Assembly (NCBI GenBank): GCA_041879415.1
Contig: CP090851.1
Span: 3,071,744 to 3,135,743 of the forward strand
Reading direction: 5' to 3'
Source: Vibrio chagasii
Lineage (GTDB): Bacteria > Pseudomonadota > Gammaproteobacteria > Enterobacterales > Vibrionaceae
DNA: 64,000 bases
The stretch's first letter is position 1. Each line of letters opens with the position of its first letter. A program made the translations under genes and the position numbers. Of the stretch, positions 30,736-39,196 are shown piece after piece. Below the pieces are notes generated by a model, which saw only the letters and a program-made list of their open reading frames with translations, was not told where the DNA came from and did no database searches.

Positions 30736-31956
30736 ATGACCGCTACATACGTTGCTCGACAACCTATCTTAAATCGCAAGAGGAATACACTTGGCTATGA
30801 GTTGTTATTTCGCGATGGAGAAAAGAATGCGTACCCAGCGCATATTGAGTCTAATCGAGCAACGTATCGTCTGATTGTTGAGAACTTCTTGTCTGTTGGT
30901 CTTAACCCTTCAATTCCATCTTCACGCTGTTTTATCAACTTCCCTTATCAAAGTTTGATTCGTCGACTGCCCTTAAGTTTGCCGAAAGATAAAGTGGTGG
31001 TCGAGATTCTGGAAACCTGCAAACCGACAGATGAATTGTTGGAAGCGGTTAAAGACCTTTACCAAGCGGGCTACATGATCGCTCTAGATGATTTTACTTC
31101 GACCCCAGAATGGGAACGTTTCCTTAAATACACGCATATCGTAAAGCTCGATATCATGCAGATGGGGTTGGATGAAGCGTGTGATTTGGTTAGGGCACAT
31201 CAAGGGAAGAAGTTTAGTTTTTTGGCGGAGCGTGTTGAGACCGAGCAAGAATTCCAGCAAGCCAAAGAGGCTGGTTTTAAGTTTTTCCAAGGCTATTTCT
31301 TCAATAAGCCGGAAATCATCAAGAGTAAATACATTAGCCCTGAGCAAGTGATTGCTATGGAGCTGTTCCAAGAAGTGTGTAAGCCCGATGTGGACTTTCA
31401 ACGTGTCGAAAGCATTGTTGCGAAAGATGTAGCGCTCTCATACAAGCTGTTGCGGTTTGTGAATACTATGTCGCCGCGCCTTGAGGTGACCATCTCTTCT
31501 TTTCGTCAGGCTTTGGTGTATCTAGGGCAAGAGAAACTGAAAATGTTTGTCTCGTTAGCCGTAGCCTCTTATGTCTCTGATAAGAAGCCGAAAGAGCTGT
31601 ATGGATTGTCTCTACAACGTGCCCAGTTTTGTCAGCGTATGTCTCGCTATCAGGCATTTGAAGGGTATAGAGAGCAGGCCTTTATGATTGGCTTATTCTC
31701 CTTGTTAGATGCGCTGTTGGATTTGTCGTTAGAGAACTTAGTTGAGCAGTTGCCTTTGTGTAAAAGTATTAAGGTTGCTCTATTACGTAGGGAAGGCCCT
31801 TACGGTACTTTGCTTGCTCTTGAGGAGAGCTTTGAGCATGCGGATTGGCAGCAGATTGATGAGCACTGCGCTGACTTAGGGCTTAGCGTGGATCAGGTGA
31901 AAACTGAACTTACAGAAGCGCGTCGCTGGAGTCACACAGTGACCAACAAGCTGTAG
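30736..31956 (+). CDS. EAL-HDOD domain signalling protein
   Basis: 406 aa. Residues about 1-200 form an EAL-type domain with VARQPILN, ELLFR (22-26), INFPYQSLI, VEILE, ALDDF, KLDIMQ, AERVET and FQGYFF. Residues about 205-400 form an HDOD domain (LSYKLLRFVN). The architecture is that of YuxH/CdgJ-type proteins. The EAL core is partly diverged (single DDF context, shortened), so it may bind rather than cleave c-di-GMP. It follows rhtB by 45 nt and ends at a terminator. No strong ribosome site is seen. Confidence 0.93.
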   Translation: MTATYVARQPILNRKRNTLGYELLFRDGEKNAYPAHIESNRATYRLIVENFLSVGLNPSIPSSRCFINFPYQSLIRRLPLSLPKDKVVVEILETCKPTDELLEAVKDLYQAGYMIALDDFTSTPEWERFLKYTHIVKLDIMQMGLDEACDLVRAHQGKKFSFLAERVETEQEFQQAKEAGFKFFQGYFFNKPEIIKSKYISPEQVIAMELFQEVCKPDVDFQRVESIVAKDVALSYKLLRFVNTMSPRLEVTISSFRQALVYLGQEKLKMFVSLAVASYVSDKKPKELYGLSLQRAQFCQRMSRYQAFEGYREQAFMIGLFSLLDALLDLSLENLVEQLPLCKSIKVALLRREGPYGTLLALEESFEHADWQQIDEHCADLGLSVDQVKTELTEARRWSHTVTNKL

Positions 31957-31988
31957 TGTTGCTTTATTAAACTTTTATGACATTTAAA

Positions 31989-32014
31989 ACGCACGCCTTG
32001 ACGTGCGTTTTTTT
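31989..32014 (+). terminator. Terminator after EAL-HDOD gene
   Basis: ACGCACG and CGTGCGT pair with a 6-nt loop and are followed by a run of seven T, 32 nt after the stop codon. Confidence 0.9.
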
Positions 32015-32021
32015 ATAACTA

Positions 32022-32050
32022 ACATATACGCATATCCATATATGAGTATG
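32022..32050. promoter_or_regulatory. Probable ArsR operator
   Basis: An AT-rich run of overlapping inverted repeats (CATATACGCATAT, CCATATATG, AGTATG) sits directly before arsR. It includes the perfect octamer CATATATG at 32037-32044. Position and symmetry fit an ArsR/SmtB operator and autorepression. Confidence 0.55.
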
Positions 32051-32055
32051 TAATT

Positions 32056-32397
32056 ATGCTTCCTCACCAATTTTTTAAATTACTGTCTGATGAAACGCGA
32101 GTGCGTTGCTTAATGTTGATTGTGCGCCAAGAGTGCCTTTCAGTTGGTGAGTTGACTCAGGCATTGCAAGAAAGTCAGCCCAAGGTATCACGCCACCTTG
32201 CTCAGCTGCGTTCAAACGGCATTTTGACTGACGTTCGCCAAGGGCAATGGGTGTTCTATCGCCTTGCTAATGATTTACCGGGTTGGATGCTAAAGTTAAT
32301 TGATGACCTTATCGCATCGAACTGTTTGAAAACTGAATACCAACAAGACATTGAGCGTCTAGAAGCGATGACTTCACGCCCTCAATGTTGCGTTTAA
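32056..32397 (+). CDS. arsR: ArsR-family repressor of the arsenate locus
   Basis: 113-aa winged-helix repressor. The recognition region is QPKVSRHLAQLRSNGIL, followed by a wing with VRQGQWVFYRL. The classical ELCVC metal site is replaced by RQECLSVGEL, with one cysteine (Cys27). Other cysteines are Cys18, Cys90 and the terminal pair Cys111-Cys112, so the As(III) site may use C-terminal thiols, as in some atypical ArsR proteins. It starts the locus arsR-GAPDH-phosphatase-arsJ; the GAPDH gene begins 41 nt downstream. Confidence 0.9.
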   Translation: MLPHQFFKLLSDETRVRCLMLIVRQECLSVGELTQALQESQPKVSRHLAQLRSNGILTDVRQGQWVFYRLANDLPGWMLKLIDDLIASNCLKTEYQQDIERLEAMTSRPQCCV

Positions 32398-32438
32398 TCG
32401 AATATTTTTAGATTCACCACTAACTGAGAGATATTAAA

Positions 32439-33440
32439 ATGACAGTTAAAGTAGGTATTAATGGTTTTGGCCGTATCGGCCGTCTAGCACTTCGCGCAGC
32501 TTTCGATTGGGAAGAGCTAGAGTTTGTACAAATTAACGATGTAGCTGGCGATACAGCAACGCTTGCACACCTTCTAGAGTTCGATTCAGTTCAAGGTCGT
32601 TGGAACCATGAAGTAACAACTGAAGGCGACGAGATGATCATCAATGGTCAACGCATCAAAACCACTAAAGAGCGTGACATCGACGCGATCGATTGGTCTG
32701 GTTGTGATGTTGTGATTGAAGCGACAGGTGTTCACCGTAAGACTTCTTTCCTAAATAAATACCTAGAGCAGGGCGTGAAGCGCGTTGTGGTTTCTGCACC
32801 TGTTAAAGAAGAAGGCATCGCAAACATCGTGGTTGGTGTTAACGACAACATCTTCGACCCAGCAGTACATAAGATCGTGACTGCAGCGTCTTGTACTACT
32901 AACTGCATCGCTCCAGTAGTGAAAGTAATCAACGAGAAGCTTGGTATTGAGAATGCGTCATTCACGACGATTCACGATCTAACTAATACTCAGACTATCC
33001 TAGATGCGCCGCACAAAGACCTACGTCGTGCACGTGCTTGTGGTATGAGTTTAATCCCAACGACAACGGGTTCTGCTAAAGCGATTGTTGAGATCTTCCC
33101 TGAGCTTGAAAACCGCATCAACGGCCACGCGGTTCGTGTACCACTAGCGAACGCGTCTCTGACTGACATCATCTTTGAAGTGAAGCAAGACACGACGGCG
33201 GAAGAAGTTAACGCGATGCTGAAAGAAGCATCTGAGAACGAGCTAAAAGGCATCCTTGGCTTTGAAGAGCGCCCACTTGTGTCTATCGACTACAAAGGTG
33301 ACCAACGTTCAACAATCGTAGATGCACTATCAACTATGTTGGTAGGTAAGCGCATGGTTAAGATCTACGCTTGGTACGATAACGAAATGGGTTACGCGAC
33401 ACGTACGGCTGAGTTAGTACGTACTGTCGGCTTAGCATAA
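32439..33440 (+). CDS. ArsJ-associated glyceraldehyde-3-phosphate dehydrogenase
   Basis: 333 aa. The Rossmann start [11 protein letters not shown] and the catalytic SCTTNC (Cys152) with His179 are intact. It is not the usual glycolytic GapA but the form encoded beside arsJ. With arsenate it makes 1-arseno-3-phosphoglycerate, which ArsJ exports; the product decays outside, giving net arsenate resistance. This role is from published work on Pseudomonas gapdh-arsJ and is supported here by the neighbouring arsR and arsJ. A phosphatase gene lies 25 nt downstream. Confidence 0.92.
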   Translation: MTVKVGINGFGRIGRLALRAAFDWEELEFVQINDVAGDTATLAHLLEFDSVQGRWNHEVTTEGDEMIINGQRIKTTKERDIDAIDWSGCDVVIEATGVHRKTSFLNKYLEQGVKRVVVSAPVKEEGIANIVVGVNDNIFDPAVHKIVTAASCTTNCIAPVVKVINEKLGIENASFTTIHDLTNTQTILDAPHKDLRRARACGMSLIPTTTGSAKAIVEIFPELENRINGHAVRVPLANASLTDIIFEVKQDTTAEEVNAMLKEASENELKGILGFEERPLVSIDYKGDQRSTIVDALSTMLVGKRMVKIYAWYDNEMGYATRTAELVRTVGLA

Positions 33441-33465
33441 ACCTGAGCACTTAGGAGACAACACT

Positions 33466-33957
33466 ATGACACATCCAACATGGCAACTAGACCTTGAACA
33501 AGGTGCGCTGATTCTGACTCCATGCCCAGGTACTAAAGAGGCTGATCTTGATGCATCTCTGGCACAACTGAAAGAGCAGGGCGTTAAAGCTATCGTGACT
33601 GCGCTCGATGATGCAGAGCTTGCAAGCAAAGACGTGGCAGCACTTGGCGAGAAAACTCGTGCGCTAGGCATGCAGTGGTTCCAAATCGAAATCGAAGACG
33701 ATTGTGCTCCAGGTGCTGACTTTGCGGCGAAATGGTCTGCAGCAAGCCCTGAGTTGCACAAAATCGTTGATAGCGGTGCGAAAGTCGCTATGCACTGCAT
33801 GGGCGGTTCAGGCCGTACAGGTTTGTTCGCAGCTCACTTGCTGTTAGAAAAAGGTTGGGATCTCGACAAGATCGTTCAAGAAGTTCAAGCACTGCGTCCA
33901 GGTGCTTTCACTAAACCTATCCAGGTTGAGTACATCAATGGCGTAGCTTCTGCGTAG
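33466..33957 (+). CDS. Cys-based (CDKN3/dual-specificity-like) protein phosphatase in the ars locus
   Basis: 163 aa. The PTP signature HCMGGSGRTG holds nucleophile Cys111 and Arg117 in a CX5R loop, and DDCAPG (79-83) may supply the general acid. A preceding strand-helix part (TALDDAELASKD) resembles the CDKN3/DSP group. It lies 25 nt after the arsenate-linked GAPDH gene and before arsJ. Arsenate reductases share the CX5R chemistry, but the surrounding sequence looks like a phosphatase. Its substrate is unknown; a link to arsenate or 1-arseno-3-phosphoglycerate is only a guess. Confidence 0.85.
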   Translation: MTHPTWQLDLEQGALILTPCPGTKEADLDASLAQLKEQGVKAIVTALDDAELASKDVAALGEKTRALGMQWFQIEIEDDCAPGADFAAKWSAASPELHKIVDSGAKVAMHCMGGSGRTGLFAAHLLLEKGWDLDKIVQEVQALRPGAFTKPIQVEYINGVASA

Positions 33958-33960
33958 CTC

Positions 33961-34096
33961 TTCATACTTGAACCTGCAGCGTTGTTAACTGCGTAAGTTC
34001 ACCGGAGCGCCGGCCGCCCTGACCACATAGAAAACCTATGCTCATAGGGCTGAACTTGCTTGTTGCCTAGCTGCAACTCCAATTATTTTGAGTATA
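33961..34096. repeat. ERIC (IRU) repeat element
   Basis: A 136-nt palindromic block. Read on the minus strand it begins TATACTCAAAATAATTGGAG, TTGCAGC, and ends near AACGCTGCAGGTTCAAGTATG, which is the enterobacterial repetitive intergenic consensus arrangement. A central inverted region (GAGCATAGGTTTTCTATGTG) is also typical. ERIC elements are non-coding and form a long RNA hairpin when transcribed. It lies 3 nt after the phosphatase stop, inside the ars locus. Confidence 0.85.
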
Positions 34097-34119
34097 AGTT
34101 AATCGGAAAGTAAGGAATT

Positions 34120-34157
34120 AGAGCTTTTGGACACCTATGATCTAAAAGCTCTTTTTG
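34120..34157 (+). terminator. Terminator between the phosphatase/ERIC block and arsJ
   Basis: AGAGCTTTT and AAAAGCTCT form the stem of a long-loop hairpin followed by TTTTT. It sits 23 nt before the arsJ start, so arsJ needs read-through or its own promoter, or the hairpin attenuates. Confidence 0.75.
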
Positions 34158-34179
34158 TTTTGATTGCAGAGATAGCATT

Positions 34180-35400
34180 ATGTTTTCAAATCTAAGTAAG
34201 AGCGTTCGCCAATACATGTTGGTGACTTTCAACTACTGGAACTTCACCATTACCGATGGTGCACTTCGTATGCTGGTGGTCCTGTATTTTTACGACCTTG
34301 GTTACAGCTCGTTAGAGATCGCCTCACTGTTCCTCTTCTATGAATTCTTTGGTGTGGTGACGAACCTAATCGGTGGTTGGCTGGGGGCGCGTCTTGGCCT
34401 CAATAAGACCATGAACATTGGCCTCGGGATGCAAGTCTTCGCCTTGGGGATGCTCGCCTTGCCATCGGCCATGTTGACGATTCCTTGGGTAATGGCGGCG
34501 CAGGCACTGTCTGGTATTGCCAAAGATCTTAATAAGATGAGTGCCAAGAGTTCAATCAAAACCTTGGTGCCGGATGAGCAGCAAGGTGCTTTGTATAAGT
34601 GGATTGCGATTCTGACTGGGTCTAAGAATGCGCTTAAGGGGGCTGGCTTCTTTATTGGTGGTTTGCTGCTCTCAACCATTGGCTTCCAATACGCAGTGCT
34701 TGCGATGGCGGTTGTGCTAACACTGGTCTTCATCGGCAGTGTGGTGAGCTTAGAGGCGGACATGGGTAAGGCGAAAACCAAGCCTAAGTTCAAACAAATC
34801 TTCTCTAAGTCTGAATCCATCAACATCCTGTCTGCGGCGCGCATGTTCCTGTTTGGCGCTCGTGACGTGTGGTTCGTGATTGCTCTACCAATCTATCTAG
34901 GCAGTGTATTTGGCTGGGACCACTCATGGGTAGGTGGCTTCTTGGCGGCTTGGACTATCGCTTACGGCTTTGTACAAGGCATAGCGCCTAAGATTACCGG
35001 TAAAGCGCAAGGCAAGGTACCAGATGGACATGCTGCCCTATTGTGGGCGGGAGCATTGGCTCTGGTAACGGCGGGTATCGCTTATGCGGTGCAGATAGCA
35101 TGGCAACCAGAACTGGTGATCATTGGTGGCTTGATGGTGTTTGGTGCCATCTTTGCGGTCAATTCATCGCTTCACTCATACCTGATTGTCAGTTACGCAA
35201 AAGGCGATGGTGTATCGCTTGATGTGGGTTTCTACTACATGGCGAATGCAATGGGTCGCTTGATTGGCACAATCCTATCTGGCTTGGTATTCCAAATGGG
35301 TGGCTTATCCGCCTGTTTGTGGGTCTCGTTCGCGTTCCTAGCGATAACGACGGTAATTTCGTTGCGCTTGCCTAAGGTGCCACAAACCTCAGCGGCATAA
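34180..35400 (+). CDS. arsJ: ArsJ, MFS exporter of 1-arseno-3-phosphoglycerate
   Basis: 406 aa, major facilitator family with about 11-12 membrane helices. The N-terminus (YMLVTFNYWNFTITDGALRM) and GWLGARLGLN are characteristic of ArsJ, and the loop SGIAKDLNKMSAKSSIK also fits. ArsJ exports the unstable organoarsenical made by the partner GAPDH. The gene lies downstream of the GAPDH and phosphatase genes but is separated from them by an ERIC element and a terminator. The order is otherwise that of known gapdh-arsJ loci. Confidence 0.93.
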   Translation: MFSNLSKSVRQYMLVTFNYWNFTITDGALRMLVVLYFYDLGYSSLEIASLFLFYEFFGVVTNLIGGWLGARLGLNKTMNIGLGMQVFALGMLALPSAMLTIPWVMAAQALSGIAKDLNKMSAKSSIKTLVPDEQQGALYKWIAILTGSKNALKGAGFFIGGLLLSTIGFQYAVLAMAVVLTLVFIGSVVSLEADMGKAKTKPKFKQIFSKSESINILSAARMFLFGARDVWFVIALPIYLGSVFGWDHSWVGGFLAAWTIAYGFVQGIAPKITGKAQGKVPDGHAALLWAGALALVTAGIAYAVQIAWQPELVIIGGLMVFGAIFAVNSSLHSYLIVSYAKGDGVSLDVGFYYMANAMGRLIGTILSGLVFQMGGLSACLWVSFAFLAITTVISLRLPKVPQTSAA

Positions 35401-35524
35401 GCTTCCGTCCGATTCAATAAAATCGCGATATGCTTCTCCTTTAACAATAAGCTGACTTGGTATTTATTCCGGTCAGCTTTTTTATTGCTATAGTAGAATG
35501 ATTGAATATTAATCAGGCATTTAC

Positions 35525-36538
35525 ATGAAGCAGCGAATTCTCTTCTTTGATTTAGCACGATGTGTCGCGGCCGTAGCGGTTATCGCGATTCATGTTTTGG
35601 CACCTTATCGCAACGAGCTAGGAACCATTCCTTTTGGTGAGTGGCTAACAGCGGTTACGGTCAATGGTTTCAGCCGTTGGGCGGTGCCTGTCTTTATATT
35701 GATAACTGGCGCCCTGATGCTCAGTGATCAGCGTCCATTTGATGCTAAGTATTATCTAAAGCGCCGTTTAGGTAAGGTGTTGATTCCTTTTATCGTCTGG
35801 TCGCTTTTCTATACCTACCTGTCTGGTTGGTCGGCAATGGGCTTTGATGCCGATGTCAGCTTGGATGTGTTGCTTAATAGCTATCACCACTACACCTATT
35901 ATCACTTAGGTTTCTTCTACTACTTTATTCCACTCTATTTTGTGATTCCGTTCTTACAGATCATGGTGAGAAAGTATGGTGATAAGGCGGTTTATAGCTT
36001 CACTGCGGTGTGGTTGTTTACCTCGTTACTGTTCTTACTCAGAATCGATGGTCCTTGGAGCCATGAGTTGTGGCTTTACACTGGCTACTTGCCACTGGGT
36101 TATCTGCTGTACAAGAAAGTCCCACTCAACAAGTTTACTGTTAGCGTGAGTATTGGGCTCGGCGTGTTGGCACTGTTGACTACCGTCTATATGGTGGTTG
36201 ATGCGAGCTTAGCCGCGGAAGAATACACGGTTGGTCGTTGGTTCTCTTACAAAACGCTGAACACTGTATTAGCCGCAAGCATGGTGTTTATGCTTTGTCG
36301 CTACTTTGGAGAAGGGTTGTCAGATAAAGGCAATCAAGTGGTTGGCTTCATCAGTAAACATAGTTTGGGTATCTACCTATTGCACCCAATCTTCTTATGG
36401 CCAATGAAAGAGTTTGGTTGGTACCAAGGCCACCCTGCTTGGGTTATTCCATTATGGATTGTGATCAGCGGAGCAGGTGCACTGTGGATGAGCTGGATCG
36501 TTTCTAAGTCAGAGAAGACACGTTGGCTATTGCCTTAG
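35525..36538 (+). CDS. Acyltransferase family 3 membrane protein (WecH/OatA-like)
   Basis: 337 aa with about ten membrane helices. The N-terminal motif FFDLARCVAAVAVIAIHV places a His in the first helix, as in acyltransferase_3 enzymes that acetylate surface sugars. A second segment, GIYLLHPIFLWP, near residue 275 is also typical. E. coli WecH, an O-acetyltransferase for enterobacterial common antigen, has similar length. No sugar-biosynthesis genes are nearby, so the acceptor is unknown. It lies 124 nt after arsJ. Confidence 0.87.
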   Translation: MKQRILFFDLARCVAAVAVIAIHVLAPYRNELGTIPFGEWLTAVTVNGFSRWAVPVFILITGALMLSDQRPFDAKYYLKRRLGKVLIPFIVWSLFYTYLSGWSAMGFDADVSLDVLLNSYHHYTYYHLGFFYYFIPLYFVIPFLQIMVRKYGDKAVYSFTAVWLFTSLLFLLRIDGPWSHELWLYTGYLPLGYLLYKKVPLNKFTVSVSIGLGVLALLTTVYMVVDASLAAEEYTVGRWFSYKTLNTVLAASMVFMLCRYFGEGLSDKGNQVVGFISKHSLGIYLLHPIFLWPMKEFGWYQGHPAWVIPLWIVISGAGALWMSWIVSKSEKTRWLLP

Positions 36539-36607
36539 CGATATGCCAAGGCATTGCGATATTGGTTTATTGTGGAATGTCGATGAGGAAGGGTTGAAGC
36601 GCTAGGG

Positions 36608-36937
36608 TTAGCGCTTCAACGCAAAGTGTAAGAACTTATCACCTTGGTAAGTTAAGGTCCCTTTGTCACCTGGGTTAAGAGCGTGGAAGTAGTGAATACC
36701 AACTTGGAACTCACGTTTCGGACCAACCACACCGCGTTGAACATAAATCCAATACTCTTGGTCTTCTTGACCTGGCTCTGCATCAGGAAGGTCGATGGAT
36801 TGTTTATCTAATACCGTGACGTTCACTTTCTTTTCTGGTGCGTTCTCGCCTTGCATGTGCTTTCGATAAAAAACAAGAAATACCCAGGCCGCGAGACCTG
36901 CGAGTGCAAAGATGGCAAAAAAGAGTGAGTTAGGCAT
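36608..36937 (-). CDS. yhhM: DUF2500 protein, YhhM-like
   Basis: 109 aa with one N-terminal membrane helix (about residues 4-24) and a small beta-rich domain. The C-terminal part QVGIHYFHALNPGDKGTLTYQG matches the DUF2500 signature (YHALTVGDKGTLSYKG in E. coli YhhM). In E. coli yhhM lies between yhhL and yhhN near rsmD-ftsY; yhhN-, yhhL- and rsmD-like genes occur within 5 kb here. Function unknown. Confidence 0.82.
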   Translation of the reverse strand: MPNSLFFAIFALAGLAAWVFLVFYRKHMQGENAPEKKVNVTVLDKQSIDLPDAEPGQEDQEYWIYVQRGVVGPKREFQVGIHYFHALNPGDKGTLTYQGDKFLHFALKR

Positions 36938-37181
36938 ATAACCTCCATGTAGTCGTAATGGTTATTCTAGTCTTTCGGGCAATAGGGATATGTGTTTAAA
37001 GCCGCTATTCGTGAACTGCTGTAAGCAAAGCTGATTATTTTTCGGCAGATATCACATTTAATGGCCAGTTTGGGATAAAGCACTGTTATTTATTGTCTCT
37101 TTCTCTCGTAAATAGCAGTGATTTTGTATAAGAATAAGGAAATGCTCGACTAGAATTATAGTGTGGAGTGGGAGGGCCAAG

Positions 37182-37556
37182 ATGACCGATATTGAAAAAG
37201 TGGTGACAAGAACTCGCAATATAGAGAAATTATTGAGACTTCAATATCATGCTGAAGGCGAAGGATTGCATGAGCTCGTAACAAGCTGTGAAGAAAGGCT
37301 ACCGCACGATATGGTAAGCAAGCTGCGTTATATCGCGACGTGTCGTAATAAAGTAGTGAACGAACATGATGCCAAGTTGGAAGATCAACATAAGTTCATC
37401 ATGATGTGTAACGACTGCGAGAAGGAACTGACTCCACGTAGTGGTCGTTTTATCTGGCGAGTTGCGATTTTGCTGATGATGGCAATGACTTTGGCTGCCG
37501 CGGGTTTCTATTATGCGAACTGGGATGTGTTAACGTTACATCTGTTTTCGAAATGA
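37182..37556 (+). CDS. DUF4145-like membrane-anchored protein
   Basis: 124 aa from ATG 37182, which has GGAGG 6-7 nt upstream; a GTG seven codons earlier is less likely. Residues 1-85 are helical and charged and resemble a DUF4145 domain (RNIEKLLRLQ, LRYIATCRNKVVNE). One membrane helix follows (about 93-115) with a short tail. No function is recognised. A strong bidirectional terminator lies directly after it. Confidence 0.75.
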   Translation: MTDIEKVVTRTRNIEKLLRLQYHAEGEGLHELVTSCEERLPHDMVSKLRYIATCRNKVVNEHDAKLEDQHKFIMMCNDCEKELTPRSGRFIWRVAILLMMAMTLAAAGFYYANWDVLTLHLFSK

Positions 37557-37567
37557 AAAAATTGAAC

Positions 37568-37602
37568 AAAAAAAGGGACGCTCATGGCGTCCCTTTTTTT
37601 TT
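37568..37602. terminator. Bidirectional terminator
   Basis: GGGACGC and GCGTCCC pair, with seven A before and nine T after. It can end both the plus-strand DUF4145-like gene and the minus-strand small ORF at 37616. Confidence 0.92.
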
Positions 37603-37615
37603 ATCTGTAACTTGC

Positions 37616-37696
37616 TTAGTACATCATCGGTAGTGTCATTAGACCAACAACTACCGCGATCATTACAAGTCCTTGTCTTTGCGAAGATGAAATCAT
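37616..37696 (-). CDS. Small hydrophobic peptide, 26 aa (not previously listed)
   Basis: A 27-codon ORF reading MISSSQRQGLV, then MIAVVVGLMTLPMMY. The first ten residues are polar with two positive-side groups (Gln-Arg-Gln) and the rest is a continuous hydrophobic segment, so a single membrane helix is expected. AGGAG lies 7 nt upstream of the ATG and a strong terminator lies 14 nt after the stop, which supports real expression. The upstream minus-strand leader is C-rich and almost free of G. I do not recognise a family. Confidence 0.6.
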   Translation of the reverse strand: MISSSQRQGLVMIAVVVGLMTLPMMY

Positions 37697-38485
37697 AACA
37701 CTACTCCTAAATTTGGTTGTCTCTCGCTATGTTTTAAAGAATAGCACTACTTATAGCTTTAGATCAAGAATTACTTTCGAAAGCCCCAAAAGTAGTAGAA
37801 AAGTACTGCCATATGGCTTTTTTTGGAGTGTTTAAGTGTGATTTTTGGTGTGTTCTTATTTTGTTCGTTATGATTTATGTTTGTTCTAAATTGATTTAAG
37901 TTGTTGTTTTATAATGGTTGTTTTGTGTAATTTATATTGTTAATGGTTGTTAAATTGTATTAATGAGGCTTGGTGCTTTGTGGGTGGGGGTTTGGTGCTT
38001 TTTAAGGTTTTTGCTTTGGTTTTTGTGGTGGTTTTTACATGGGGCTTAAAAAAAACTGACAAAACTTGTCATTTGAAAAGTAACTTTTCCACTTTATAAG
38101 TCTAGCTTGGAATGACGTTTTTATTTTCCAGTTAATCTATATTTTTTATACCTAAGTATTTGTTAATAAACGATTTATATGTGATTTATTTTACTTTTTA
38201 AAGTCGATAATGGGCGTTTTTTAGGGGCGAAGAAGGAAATCTTAAGAGAATAACTAGGTGAAAATGGGATCTGGCTTCTCTAAGCGAAGTTTAAGAGAGT
38301 TTTATAATGATTTGCTGCAGTTTTAAACGAATCACCATTCTCGAATCGTTAATTGCGATGACTTCAATCTAAAGGTGTTCTTTTTAGTGGAAGCGTAATC
38401 AAGATCCAATTTTGAGGGGCTGAGGCTTTACATCAATATTCGTGTGCCTAGACTGGCGACGATTTAAAGCAATAGGGCAAGTGGT
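37697..38485. other. 789-nt non-coding region with strong GT/AC strand bias
   Basis: No gene of useful size is seen. In 37821-38040 the plus strand has about 58 G but only about 8 C by hand count. The minus strand is therefore C-rich and G-poor, like a Rho-utilisation or unstructured leader. A short palindrome TGACAAAACTTGTCA (38057-38071) next to eight A (T on the minus strand) could be a weak minus-strand terminator. The remainder (38072-38485) is AT-rich and should hold the yhhN promoter. A 20-codon ORF near 38263 is too weakly supported to call. Confidence 0.5.
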
Positions 38486-39106
38486 ATGTGGAGTTGGTTA
38501 GCGGTTTCCTTATCTGGTATCGGAGCAGTAGCAGGAACGAAACAAGGACATATCGGTCAGGCCTTATCGTATAAGGTATTTACCTTTGTATTATTAGCGA
38601 TCATTGCTTTAACTCAGTCTGTTGTTGCTGACTATACGTATTGGGTCGTTGCTGGCCTGGCGATCTCGGCGATCGCAGATGTATTTCACACCCTCACTCA
38701 AAAACGTCCCCTATATTTTGTTTGCTTTCTGCTAGCTCAACTCTGTTATAGCAAAGCCTTTTGGTTGCAGCTGTCTGGAGAAATGGTCTGGTGGTTGTTC
38801 GCCTTACTCTTGGCTGCTTGTGTAGTGGCTTTCTTCTTGCTGCTACCACGTTTAGATAAACTTGTTTTTCCTGTTGTGATTATGGGGATTGTGCTTATTC
38901 AGTTAACTTGGGCTTCTGGTGAGGTTTGGTTGCTTGACCCTAAGTTATCACATGCGGTTGGGTTTGCAGGTTGTAGTGTATTGCTGCTCTCGGCACTGGC
39001 TTATGCACTTAACTGTTACCGCAGCCCAATCAAAAGTGCTTACTTTTGGGTAACTGGCAGTTACTTTCTCGCCCATGCGCTTATCGTTGCCTCTCTGACC
39101 ATTTAG
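38486..39106 (+). CDS. yhhN: YhhN-family (lysoplasmalogenase-like) membrane protein
   Basis: 206 aa with about eight membrane helices. The family region around residues 55-70 (GLAISAIADVFHTL) corresponds to the FSLxGDxxL-type motif of YhhN/TMEM86 proteins. The catalytic-type Asp is kept but the Gly is replaced by Ala. Animal relatives hydrolyse lysoplasmalogen; the bacterial substrate is unclear. Placement near yhhM-, yhhL- and rsmD-like genes supports orthology to E. coli YhhN. Confidence 0.82.
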   Translation: MWSWLAVSLSGIGAVAGTKQGHIGQALSYKVFTFVLLAIIALTQSVVADYTYWVVAGLAISAIADVFHTLTQKRPLYFVCFLLAQLCYSKAFWLQLSGEMVWWLFALLLAACVVAFFLLLPRLDKLVFPVVIMGIVLIQLTWASGEVWLLDPKLSHAVGFAGCSVLLLSALAYALNCYRSPIKSAYFWVTGSYFLAHALIVASLTI

Positions 39107-39196
39107 AGTAGAGCGTCTCCAAGCCTGAGCTATATCAAGGCAGCTTTACTCAAACTCGGTACTCTACGTGTAATTCATTAAACATGAGATTGAGTT

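Noticed and set aside
33466-33957. Arsenate reductase ArsC identity for the CX5R protein
   Set aside because: The HCMGGSGRTG loop and preceding fold fit PTP/CDKN3 phosphatases. The extra redox cysteines of thioredoxin-coupled ArsC are not seen.
38263-38330. 20-codon ORF starting ATGGGATCTGGC
   Set aside because: Shine-Dalgarno spacing is poor and the product has no clear features.
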